Part shown: one piece after another, positions 1 through 10,456 of the stretch
How positions within the stretch are numbered: the first letter of the stretch is position 1
Layout: each line of letters opens with the position of its first letter
Assembly: GCA_033063855.1 (NCBI GenBank)
Contig: CP093830.1
Coordinates: 11,594,854-11,658,853, forward strand
Length of the DNA: 64,000 nucleotides
Direction of reading: 5' to 3'
Origin: Smittia aterrima
Lineage: Eukaryota; Arthropoda; Insecta; Diptera; Chironomidae
Made by a program: the position numbers and the translations under genes
The notes under the pieces: generated by a model
What the model was told of the DNA's origin: nothing
Databases searched by the model: none
What the model saw: the letters and a program-made list of their open reading frames with translations, nothing else

Positions 1-3000
1 TCTTCATCTTCTCGACGAACGAAGGTGACGGCAGTATGTCATTTTATTTTGCATTTTGATTGAGGCAAGGGTCAAATTTGTTTTAAATTTCATTTCATCC
101 AAATGCTGCCGAAAATTATCAGCTTCTTATCAAGCTACACGTGCATTAAGTTCAGGACTCACAAATACGAAGCTTAAGAAAGAAGGTAACGTCAGTGGTC
201 GGTAAAAATATTATTTCATTAAATATTTTGCAGTTGATGGCCAGTGTTACAAAGTTTCAGGTCGTTATCAATGATAAGTTGAAGTCATTGGAAGCAATTT
301 CAAATTGCTTTCGAAGCGAGCTTGCCAAGATTAAGCGAAAAAAACGTGCAAAGGTAAATAACGTAAGCGAGATTTCATTAAAAGTTTCCGCTGATGATTT
401 TAATTATTTCAATACAAAGTATCTTGAACATCAATGATAAGGTAAAGTCATTGGAAGCAATTTCAAATTAGCTTTATTAAGATTAAGCGAAAAAAAAGTG
501 CATAGATACGAAAAGCCTCGAAGCTTGCAACATAAGGTAATAAACATCGTGAAACGAGATTTCATTAAAAGTTTACGCTGATGATTTTGATTTTCCTTAC
601 AATGTATTTTAAAGCTTGATAAGTTGTTGTCTCATTTTTGATAAGTTAAAGTCATTAAAAACATCCCGGAATGAACCAGTTTTGATTTTGATTTATTAAG
701 ATTAACCGAAAAACGTGCGAGTGCAAACAAATGTCTGATCATGTCAAAACAAGACAGAAAAGAATTTATCAAAAAAAAAATGTGAAGTTAACGAGGTCTG
801 GATCCAGGATTAACATTATCATCGATAAGAAAAGTCTATTTCAAGCCCGACGCTTACAACATTTGACTTAACTCTTTGTTTTCGTCTTGGCGCTTACCTT
901 ATCATGCGACTCGTGTGCGATCTTCGACATTGCAGGAATTTATTATCTTTTGAGGAGTAACATGTTGCCATGGCCACTATACTTTGAAGTGCTTGTGAAC
1001 TATTAGACTCTAGTGAACTAGATTGAGGAAGAGCCTTTGAAAGATTCGCAATGATGAGTAAATTCCAAAAGTCACGACAATACTCTCATTACGTCAACAC
1101 GTCTGGATTTGTTTGCGTATTACATTGCACTTTGGTCAAGATGAAGCTGTCTGGCGCTTGCCGAGTCGACCACGTAGTCAAACAGAGACTTGCGAACGAA
1201 GTCATGTCTGATACCGGACGTATTTACATAATAAAAAGAATTTTTGTTCAGTCTCTTACGAAATCAAAAATGTCTTTCACGTGATCGAATTGTGTTAGTG
1301 AAAGCAAAACATTATCAGCAAAATTTGCCTCTTGAGGTTACTCTGTTTGTTATATCAAGGACAAGTAAGTAGCAAATAAAAGTCGAAAATAGGTTGGACG
1401 TTGATGTGTTGAGACTGCAAGGAATCGCTGGAAGATCTAGGGCAGCATCGTTTTAATTTTCGAGGTCATTGTTGAGGTTCTCGGCCTTCATCCAGACTTC
1501 TAAAGATTCAACGGACTTATCACCAACGTCTTTGCCATCCAACAACGTTTGTCTCCTTGAATTCATCACTTCACAGAGGAAATTTCTCGCCGTTCAAAGT
1601 TCGATAATAGACGAGAAGCAAAGACACAGAATTTTGATTAAACCGTTAAGTAAATGTGCCGGAACGAACATTTTTTTCCCCTCAGATGAAAACAACATCA
1701 GTAAGCAAGATTAGAGTTCAATCACTCGCCAGACTCATGCTCATCGTCTTTTCTTTTTAACAACTTTTATTTTTGCCTTTTTTTTCGAAAGTGATAACGA
1801 TGAATGTCGGGTTGTTGATAACCACAAATAACAGCCCGAAATAGATTTGTCGACGAATCCGGGCATCGCTTACGTCATGGAGAGTTTCTTTATACTTTTG
1901 CGAAATTTCGTGATTTTCTGCTTTCGTGATGAAGCGCTTTCCCGAAAATTATTTTACGATGAATCCTTTAAATCAATCTGTCAATGAAGTTTTGCACGAA
2001 AGAGACTCGTCAGCAATAAATCAAAGCTTTTCAAATTGATTGCTGTGAAGGCTCGTTCTCGTCATAGAGCGCTTAGGCCAAATGTCGGTTACCAGCTCCT
2101 CGTTTTGTTTTTGCTCGCAACGTGACTTTCACACAAAAAAAAATTCAATCAAATTGATAAGAGCGCTCACGAGCCGGCGATGTATTTTCATAACTGGCTT
2201 GGGTTTATCGATAACAGTCGTCGCGAGCTGGAGGGCAAAATTATCGAAGATAATGATGAAGGGAGAAAGAAAGATGGAGTGAGACTTCAAATTTTTGTTT
2301 TCTTCATTAATCCCAATGATTTATTTTAACCAGCAAAATAATCGCATTCTTGACTTCAATTAACATCAATCGTCTTATTATATTAAAAAAAATAACAAAT
2401 TTTCCTTCAAAAGGTTGAGGGAGAGATAGAGAGCCGTGATTTTTTTGTCAATATTCAAATATGCACTCCACAGACCTACGTCAATCGTTTATCGAGAGTA
2501 AACAGGACTCGCTCGTTTCAATGTCAAGTTTGATTTATCAAAAATTAAATAATTGCTTTCGCGACGAGTTACGAGCGGACCGCAAACGATCTTTAAATGC
2601 AATAACGGCACTTTGACCTGCATCATTTGATTAAGTCGCTAATCTTATAAATTTCTTCTTACTATCTACATTTGCTTATATTTCAATTCGAAAGTAATAA
2701 AATAAGAAAACATTTCAACATTAACAAATTTGTTTTCTGAATAATTTTTTATAAGGAAATAATAATTCATCTTACATCTAACAAGTACAAATAGTAAGTC
2801 TAAAGATCTCTCCCCTTAGGATCAATGGTGGGTGGTCGTCAATTCCACCGGACTGATAGCAGGGAAACTTTTTGTGGAATTTTTGAGTATTTTTTTTTTA
2901 GAAAACAAACGAGATCGGAGATTAGAGTAAGTAAAATTTCGTTATCTTAAATTTCGAGTCAAGAAAGTTTGTAAAATCTCCGATCGCGATTCTTCATATT

Positions 3001-3234
3001 CGCAGAATTTCATGTCCAAATGAAATCGAAAAGATTCGATGAGAAGCAAGCGAGCGAGCGACGACTCAAAGGTCGCGAATTCGGAAAACAAGCTTGCGAC
3101 TCAGACGAAGATTTTGTGCGTCGTCTGGTCAAAGTTTCCACCAGCCCGTTTCACCATTAGAACTTGTGCGTTATTAAGTCCACATTTCAGATTTTTTTTT
3201 CTTATCAAGAATCAGAATGTTTCAGCCCTGTTGC
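1..3234. other. Gene-poor flank, no supported gene
   Basis: AT-rich DNA whose open frames are all short (under about 105 codons), show no recognisable domain and are consistent with chance. I see no splice-linked coding exons and no RNA gene. The only structure I can point to is a diverged tandem repeat near positions 264-735. The right end borders the 3' end of the ATP-grasp-like gene on the minus strand. Confidence 0.5.
264..735. repeat. Diverged tandem repeat, about three units
   Basis: Three imperfect copies share a GATAAG-GTCATT start (positions 273, 436 and 640), an ATTAAG/ATTAACCGAAAAA block in the middle and, in the first two, a shared GAGATTTCATTAAAAGTTT block followed by GCTGATGATTTT. 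Spacing is about 163 and then 204 bases, so the array is old and interrupted by insertions. No frame stays open through it. It could be a satellite fragment or a remnant of a mobile element; the sequence does not decide. Confidence 0.55.
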
Positions 3235-4974
3235 TTAAAGTCCAGTGTGTCTGTGCTTGGAGCTGTGTCGTTTCAGGAAATTTGAGACTTTTTGCAGAGG
3301 CAGTTGGAAATGGTAGTAAAACAAATATGGAAGTGGATCATTGATGACAAAAAGCGCCTCTCGCTTATTCAGCACTGTTCCAACTAACTGTTCGAATGAC
3401 TTCACAGAAGGATTCTTTATTGTTTGCGCAACCGTCTCTGGGAGGAAATGTTTTGACTGAACCATTGGACCCGAGTTTCTTCTCTCGAAGTGAGGACAAG
3501 GCTTTGCAACGACTCGAGGCTGGACTCCGGTATAGCACAAATACGAGATTGTAACTCCTACTCGAGCTCCCAACGTCAGCATATTTCCACTCGCTTCGCT
3601 TTTGACGAAACGGAAGCTCATGTGTCCATTGATGCTTCTCATCAAACGAACTTTTTCGAAGAATTCGTTTAGCCATTTCTCAATTTCAGGATTTGTTTCT
3701 GGCATTAAGTTCCTCGTCTCCGATTGAATTGAACATGTCACGTTGGCTATCACCTTCGAGTCTTTGACTGTCGTGCATGTTACATAATGTTTACCGGGAA
3801 CGTCACGAAGTACAATCCAAGGCTTCTCCTCACTAATCTCGAATGGCAATCTCAAATCACGTTTATTCGCTGGCAAGATGAGCTTTTGTCTCTCAATAAT
3901 TCCATTCATTCCAGTTGCCACCAAAACATTTCTGAAGTTTGTCATAAATCCTGTGTCGTAAAGACGAACAAGATCTTCTTTGCTCGTGAGTACTCGATAT
4001 GGCGGCACAGGAATATTTCGGCTTTCACATTTCCTCAGCACTTGACCAATGTCATCAAGAATTGAAACTTCTTGAGCTCCGGGACAGAAAACTTTCTGAC
4101 AACCCGACAATTCCATGTGAGGCTTTGCCAACGAATCAAAGTAAGCTGGCGATGTGGCTGATACCGGAATGTAAAGCGATGGCTTCTCCTTCTCACAAAT
4201 ATCCATTAGAGCATTGATGTAGTCATTAGCGTTGTCTTGTCCGGCTTTCGGAATTGTGTAGAATTTATTCACTGCCGTTGAGAAACGAGCGAGGGCGAAA
4301 AGTCCTTCGAATTCAAACACAACCACTCGAGCTCCAGCTGAGTGGAAGTTTCTCGCTAAATGAAGAGCTTGTAATGTGCTTCCACCAGAAATTAAAATTG
4401 TTCGCTTCTTGCGGCGTCTTTCGTGAGCTGGCGTATGAAGAACAATCAAAACATGTTTAACGATCGCCAACGGATAAGAAATAATTTTCCAGAAAAGCCA
4501 AAGGAAAGCGGAGAACCAGAATGAAGGCGTTGACCTAAAGTTCCAGACATTTTCCATCATAAAATTTGTGAAGCGCTGACAAACGCTGATTATGAGAAGC
4601 GGCCACCACAGAATCAATCGCAATACAATGTGCACATTTGAAACCGGATATTTCTCGCGATGCGTCTTAGCGTGAATGTGAGTGCCATTGCTTGCGATCA
4701 CAGACTTCGAGTCATTGATTTCGTGAAGCTCCGCATCCTCTGGGATGAGCATGAATGTGCTGGAGAAGTGTCGTTTTAATTGTGAATGATGAGACACTTG
4801 AGACGGAGCCAAGCTTGGAGGTGACTTTGATGTCGGCGAATGAAGAGGCGAATTTGGAGCCGTTTTAGCGTAGACTGTTGAACTGATCATTGGCTTAGAA
4901 AGCACAATATTTCCACTGCTCTCGCTTCGTGCCAACCAAGGGCCGAAGAAGTTTTGTCTCTTTGCTGAGGGCAT
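3235..4974 (-). CDS. ATP-grasp-like membrane protein, probably a degenerate enzyme
   Basis: A single uninterrupted frame of 579 residues. Residues 1-110 are Ser/Pro-rich and probably disordered. Two hydrophobic stretches (about 115-135 and 150-182) suggest membrane anchoring. Residues 190-560 resemble the carbamoyl-phosphate-synthase-like ATP-grasp family of bacteria, fungi and plants. A Rossmann-type start (ILISGGSTLQALHLAR, near 193-208) is followed by a domain ending in NDPLPYLFYYH, matching the family's typical DPLPF tail. The usual metal-binding ECNPR motif appears as TLGAR (near 467-471), and the YILQE-type nucleotide motif appears as WIVLRD, so key acidic residues look lost. Similarity is judged by eye from family knowledge. 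The substrate is unknown. The gene is intronless, unlike most of its neighbours. The start ATG at 4974 opens the long frame. Confidence 0.8.
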   Translation of the reverse strand: MPSAKRQNFFGPWLARSESSGNIVLSKPMISSTVYAKTAPNSPLHSPTSKSPPSLAPSQVSHHSQLKRHFSSTFMLIPEDAELHEINDSKSVIASNGTHIHAKTHREKYPVSNVHIVLRLILWWPLLIISVCQRFTNFMMENVWNFRSTPSFWFSAFLWLFWKIISYPLAIVKHVLIVLHTPAHERRRKKRTILISGGSTLQALHLARNFHSAGARVVVFEFEGLFALARFSTAVNKFYTIPKAGQDNANDYINALMDICEKEKPSLYIPVSATSPAYFDSLAKPHMELSGCQKVFCPGAQEVSILDDIGQVLRKCESRNIPVPPYRVLTSKEDLVRLYDTGFMTNFRNVLVATGMNGIIERQKLILPANKRDLRLPFEISEEKPWIVLRDVPGKHYVTCTTVKDSKVIANVTCSIQSETRNLMPETNPEIEKWLNEFFEKVRLMRSINGHMSFRFVKSEASGNMLTLGARVGVTISYLCYTGVQPRVVAKPCPHFERRNSGPMVQSKHFLPETVAQTIKNPSVKSFEQLVGTVLNKREALFVINDPLPYLFYYHFQLPLQKVSNFLKRHSSKHRHTGL

Positions 4975-6531
4975 TTTTCTTTTTCTTTCTTTTTTTTTTG
5001 TTATAAAAAAATATGAAGTTGCACTTTACACGCGTTGATAATAAAATAAAGTCTTGAATCGCATTCAATTATATTTTTTTATGTGTTCTTCCATCAATGG
5101 GGCTTCAACCCAATTTTAAACTTTAATTTTCTTTTCTTTGAGCTGATGTTTTCACTACGAATTCTCGCGACGAACTGCGGATCCTCACTGTTCAACATTC
5201 GCTCTAAAAATGAAAATACTAAGATGTGAAGCGTCTTGCTTCTCACTTTTCGTCGTTCGTTCGTAGTTCTTATCATGTACTTTAACCTCTTGCTGAGGCA
5301 CTCGAGATGCGGGCGTGATGATTGATCAATGAAAACAAGAACTTTTCTCCTTTCCTTTCAACTTTTTTTGCGTTTTTTATTTTTCATTTTCTTCGGTTAC
5401 AGAAGTTTTCGCTTTTTTTGTGTAGATTTTCACATCAACTTTTGTTATATTTTGAAGATTATTGCTTTCAATAGTAAATAAATTATTCTCTTTTCATCCC
5501 ATCCGAAATAAAATTTATGAAATATTCGACATTTGTTTATGAACGTTTCGCTTTCCAAATCGTTATCACAAGCTCGACGATTTGATTAATGGAAATTCTA
5601 CTTACAGTTACATTACAATCGAAGCTGCAACGTGTTTCTATTTCTCTTATCACTTCAGATTACGGTTAAAGGTACTTTACGTGTGTTGCTTTGCAATAAA
5701 TGTGTAAAATCTTCAATTTGTTTGACCGAAACAAAAGTAAACTAAACAAGAGCGTGAGGTAAACAGGAAGTAACGGCGATCAGGAAGGCACTGAGGGTTC
5801 GATTCTCCCTCGCACGCTTTCTTTCGATCTACAAGAAGTAGAGCGGGAAAGCGCCGGTAAATATCAATTCGGCGACAGCTGCTCCGCGATACGGCTCTGA
5901 GTTATGCAACCGTGAAGTTAGCAGCGTCAACAACTCCTTCATAAACTTAACATTAATTCAATTCCTTCTTGCGACCCTTTCCCAAAATTGGCTTTTTTTG
6001 TTTAAAATTTAATTTAGTTTTGTTCCCTTTAGAGTTCATTTTTTTCTTGTCCAAAAATTGTGTAAAAAATCATTTTCACGATTGTGAAACTGGCACAGTC
6101 TTTTATCCTTGTAATCGCGCATTTCATTCTCTACGCTCTTTTATAAAATTTCAACAAGTTTAAATTAAAATTACAATTTTTTAAATATTTCTTTCGTACA
6201 AAAAATAAATAAAGTTTTTATAAGAATTCATAGTTTTTTTTTCGTACGTGTTTGTAGATATAATGAAGGAATAGCTTTCCTTAAAATAATAAGACGAGTA
6301 CAATTTGTTTCCGCTCTGCTTCAATCGCTTATAGCGTTATCTTGAGGCTATACTTCTTCGTAACGCTTCTTACTTACACGTTTCGGATTCATTTCTGAGA
6401 GTTTCTCTCATTGCAGAAGCGGAAAGTTAAATTAAATATTTCGCGATGCTTTTGCAAGACTTGAATGTGTGAAACTGGAGTTAGTAACAAAAAAGAGTTA
6501 AATGGAATTGTTTTTCATATTTTTCTCGCAT
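4975..6531. other. Intergenic region between ATP-grasp-like gene and tapas
   Basis: This separates the 5' end of the ATP-grasp-like gene from the 3' end of the tapas-like gene, both on the minus strand. It should hold the promoter and 5' leader of the first and the 3' UTR of the second. A 60-codon minus-strand frame at 5094-5276 has no recognisable domain and I do not call it. A more GC-rich block around 5750-5940 contains several inverted repeats and is listed separately. Confidence 0.5.
5750..5875 (+). ncRNA. Candidate structured RNA element (unverified)
   Basis: Several short perfect inverted repeats are packed together: 5750-5756 with 5813-5819, 5793-5797 with 5807-5811, 5815-5821 with 5847-5853, 5828-5832 with 5838-5842 (loop AAGAA), and 5852-5856 with 5870-5874. 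A GGTTCGATTCT string at 5796-5806 resembles a Pol III B box. The first and third pairings share bases, so they cannot both form. It is not a normal tRNA: the T-loop would be nine bases and I find no D or anticodon arm. It could be a tRNA-derived SINE, a Pol III RNA, a structured leader or chance. Strand is a guess from the B-box orientation. Confidence 0.25.
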
Positions 6532-9500
6532 TTATATCGGAAGAGCGCGATCTTCCTTGATCAGAGTCTCGTGAATTTTCTCATCCTTACCGAAGAGGAC
6601 GATCTCATAAAGTTCTTGATCAAATGGATCGCTTGCGATGTTTTTGACCACAGAAGGAAAATTCTTTCCCTCCGTCAGTATCTTGAAGTGAATGGCATCG
6701 TCCGGCGTGAAATCTTTGTGTTTTGGTTTAACGCCTGTCGATTAACGGAGAGATAACGTAAATCTGTGTTCAAAGTGCAAATGCAAAAATAACTCACCGT
6801 AGAGCTTTCCTTTCATAGCGAGCTTTGGCATTTTACGAAATTGATTTGGCAACGTTCTTATTTTGTCGAGGGACATAGTCTTGAAATTTCCTGAATCGAT
6901 GCACAGGCAGTGAATGAAGTTTACATCAATGACGTTTTCGGCTGATGCGCTGATGAGACAAATTACAAAAAGATTTATAAAATTTTAATGTGGAAATAAA
7001 ATTGAAAAACTCACCGAACCCATTTACGAGAATCTTCGTCGTAAACCGCATAACATTCGCCCTTCTTTACATCTTTCAATGATGTGAGCTTCGGGCTGGA
7101 GTTGCAGTGAGACTGCATGCCGACATTCATGTTATTGAACTCATCGATGTCGTCTTGCAACAAGAATACGAAACATTGAGGACTTGAGACAAGCATCACG
7201 TTTATATTTATGAACTCGCCGTTGTTCTTCAATTTTCGCTGTTCGAGCTTGATGAGAGGATCGTTTGGACTAGAAAAAGAAAATTTAAAAATTGATTGTC
7301 GTCTTTGAAGTAAGAAACTAACCTAAAGTTGTCCAACTCAGTCCCCAAAGTTGTTGCAAACTGATCATTGATCTTGATCATGATCGTGTCTTCATTGTGA
7401 TGTATGTAAGTGAATAAGTGTACTTGAGGAATATTACCAGCTCCCGTTGTGACATATTTCACCTAGAATCAAATAGAATTTTATAACACTGAACGTTTAA
7501 ATTGATTTAAGGACTTACAAGGGCCTGACGTCCACTCGGCAACAAGGCTAATAATCGCTTCTTTACATCTCCAGTCATTTTAACATTGTACAATCCAAAC
7601 AAAATGACTTGCGGCGGATAGAAGAACAAAACCATGGACAGTTTATCCAAGCGGTAAATGTTCTCCGTCTTCACCATGACCTTCGTACCGTGATCGATGT
7701 AAAACATTTGATGAGCATCTCCATCCATTAAGCGCTCCAAGCGTGCACGGAACAAGTTCTTACTTTTCGGATCGAACACCAAGTAAATCTTCTTCTTGTC
7801 AGACTTGTCACCGTACCATCCTCGATATTTCCCCAAATCATTCTTTGGGATGTTGTTGATAAGCTGCTGAATGTACACGGAAGATTTAACAAGTTGACAG
7901 TAAACACCTTCGTCGCCAATATTTGTGATTATGACTTGATTGTTGTCCTTCTGGTGCAAAGCTGGAGCTGGAATCGATTTCAAGATTGAGTTCATCAAGG
8001 TCTGGTTGAGATTGACGTCTTCATCAGTTGAAGTGTCGTAAACAATCATCTTGATGGGTGATGACTTATTGCTCATCCAAGCTGCCTTCTCCATCATCAC
8101 TTCTCCAACAAGACTTTTGTAAACTAATGGCTCGAACAGCGGCTGCTGTGCAACGTTTGGATCCTTCTCAAAGTCTTCAAGACCGAAAAGCGACAACTTG
8201 AAAGCTTGTGGAGCGACTGTCAAGAACTCTGGTTTACATTCGTAAATATCATCGAACGGAATCCACTCGTAATCGCCATTGTCAATACAGATGCAATGTG
8301 CTTGGCCATCACTGACCTCAACAACTTTAATGCGATGGTAACATTCGGTGATCGACGTGAGGTAGATGTAGTTCAACTTAATTTCCTGTGGACGGTCCCT
8401 GCTGGTCATCATAAGAATCTCAATTTCAGTTAGCAATCTGTCGAGAGCATCGCTATAATCTTTTCCGATGAGTCGACCACAAATGTCATTCGTTGAGAAA
8501 GCACTTGTTACGAAGACGTTCCACAATTTTCTGTCCCAAGGGAAGACAAGTTCTGCAACTTGTTGTGATGATACAATTTGAGTTATGTGATTCATATTCA
8601 AGTCAATGTCTCCAGTTGCGAACAAGATTGGTTCGTTGAAAGCATTTGTTTCAAAGCTGAAGAGACTTCCTTCGTGCTCCTTCAAAATCTGATGCCAGTT
8701 CTCTGGCAAAGATTGATTGTAAGTGTCGATGTAAAGAACTGTGATGTGTTTGATGAAGACTCCGCCGGTTGAATTACGAATCATCAACCAAATCTTTCTA
8801 ACGATATCAGAGTCGTTCGAGACATCGACAGGATTTTGAAGTAACTCTTCTTCACGTTTCAACTCTTCAACAGCGACGCGGCAGCAAGCTTCTTGTGCCT
8901 CAAGCTTCGTCTGATGGAAATCCTTGTATGACATGTAAGCTTTGCCATTGATTGTAACTTGGCATTTAAAATTCCCTTTAGCGAGAGGTGATGTCAGGAA
9001 CTTCAACTCTGGAGGATCCAGCTTTTGCACTTGACAGTATTTAACTAACTTCTCGTAGCTGCCAGCAACAGATTGCCACGTATCAGGAAATTTAACAACA
9101 TTTGCTGCTTTAATGTCTTCAGGACTTAATGCACCTTTCTTCTTCAATCGCTCAGACAAAGGCATCGTAAGCTTAGGCATTGTCAGAGGCGGTTCCTTTC
9201 GATTCAATCTTTGACGTAAATCAACTAACGGCTGAGGACTGCTGTCGCCATTCGAGCCATTGAAGTTTTTCTGATAGGCGTTGTTGTTGTTGATTGTGAT
9301 TGTATAACGATTTCGAGGTACAACAGGATTTTTCAAGGATCGTTGAGTCAGTGCTGGATTGAACTTCTTCTGAACATTTTGACGATTTGCCATTCGAGCA
9401 CGAACATCAAAGCGAACATCGAAACGATCTTCATTGCCGCCTTGGGCTTTTAGCATATGAAATGTCGCATTGTATTTCATGAGTGATTGAAGTTTCAGTT

Positions 9501-9678
9501 CTGGGATGTTTCTTCCCTCGAGCTCTTCGTAATCCTGTTTGAGTTGAGCAATTGTCATTGGACATTTTCGAGAGATGATCAAGGTTTTGAGTGTTTCCGT
9601 CAACGCTTCATCAGACGGAGTTCTCTCCATTTTGATGACTCGCGTAGACCAGTGAAGCGATTTGTTGTTTAAAGGCAC
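6532..9678 (-). CDS. tapas: Tapas/TDRD7-like LOTUS, dsRBD and Tudor protein
   Basis: Five exons join in frame: 9678-7519, 7462-7323, 7269-7015, 6949-6798 and 6734-6532, giving about 969 residues, with GT..AG at every junction. The order is a LOTUS/OST-HTH domain (about 24-90), a dsRNA-binding-like domain (207-275), a second LOTUS-like domain (288-355), and three extended Tudor domains (about 380-510, 575-715 and 730-960). The Tudor cores show HCICIDNGDYEWIP, MFYIDHGT and HCLCIDSGNFKTM. In flies and vertebrates this family sits in germline nuage, binds Vasa through LOTUS and supports piRNA silencing of transposons; that role is inferred. A second in-frame Met at residue 17 is an alternative start. 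It is divergent from Ns2, with a 778-base gap. Confidence 0.88.
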
Positions 9679-10456
9679 TTTGGATGGATGAAGATGTAGA
9701 AGGATAGAATTTTAATTGATTGTTGTAAGTTAGCAGCTCATTCTGAAGTAGCTGCACCTGTTCCGTTGGATGCCTAAAAGTTGTGCAAATATAATTATCA
9801 AATACAATGACTTAAGTTGTTTAAACATCGCACACATCTTTAGCGACCAAAGAAAACTAACTTCGATAAACAAAGGCAACTCTGATGAACCGAAAACTCA
9901 TTGAATGGAGAGAAAGTAGGCGACGAAAGAAAAAAACTTGCACAAAAAATGCAAAATCTAGAAATTTTTGGCTCAACGCCTTCGTTGACCGTATTCACTG
10001 CCTTTGTTTGAAGGCTAATGACATCGTGAGAAAGTCATTGAGTAATCGGGTTGGAATGTTAATTAACGTTCACGAAAAGAAAATTGGGGCGATTTTGATT
10101 GCTGTGCTGGAATTTTCTGGAATTTGCAGCGATTTACTCACTTTTTGATGTTAAATTCAATTAACTTCGACGCGTAGCGGTATGTGAGGTAAAATGATCA
10201 ACATTTAATTGCTATCAGTGCAGCGGAAGCGATTATTGGAATTATTTGATGGAATTTCTTGAAAAAAATTATCCGAGACACAGACGAGGTGAACTTAATG
10301 ATCAACTCGTAGCTTGACGCAGGGACTTCAAAACAAAAAGGTGAAGGTGAATTTCAACAAGAAACATGTGAGTTAGCAAATAAATTGATTTATTGAGTTA
10401 GCAGACTTGAATCTTTAATTAAACAGTTCACATTCTTTAATTTTAGCTGCCTAAAC
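9679..10456. promoter_or_regulatory. Bidirectional intergenic region, tapas / Ns2
   Basis: The 778 bases between two divergent start codons must hold the promoters of both genes. An acceptor-like TTTTAG ends at 10446, eleven bases before the Ns2 start, so a short 5' UTR intron is possible, with an AAAAAG/GTGAAG donor candidate near 10339. I see no clear TATA box or coding exon. Confidence 0.4.

Noticed and set aside
5750..5819. tRNA gene
   Set aside because: A TTCGATT-type T-loop and a 7-base outer stem are present, but D and anticodon arms are missing and the T-loop would be nine bases, so I list it only as a candidate structured element.
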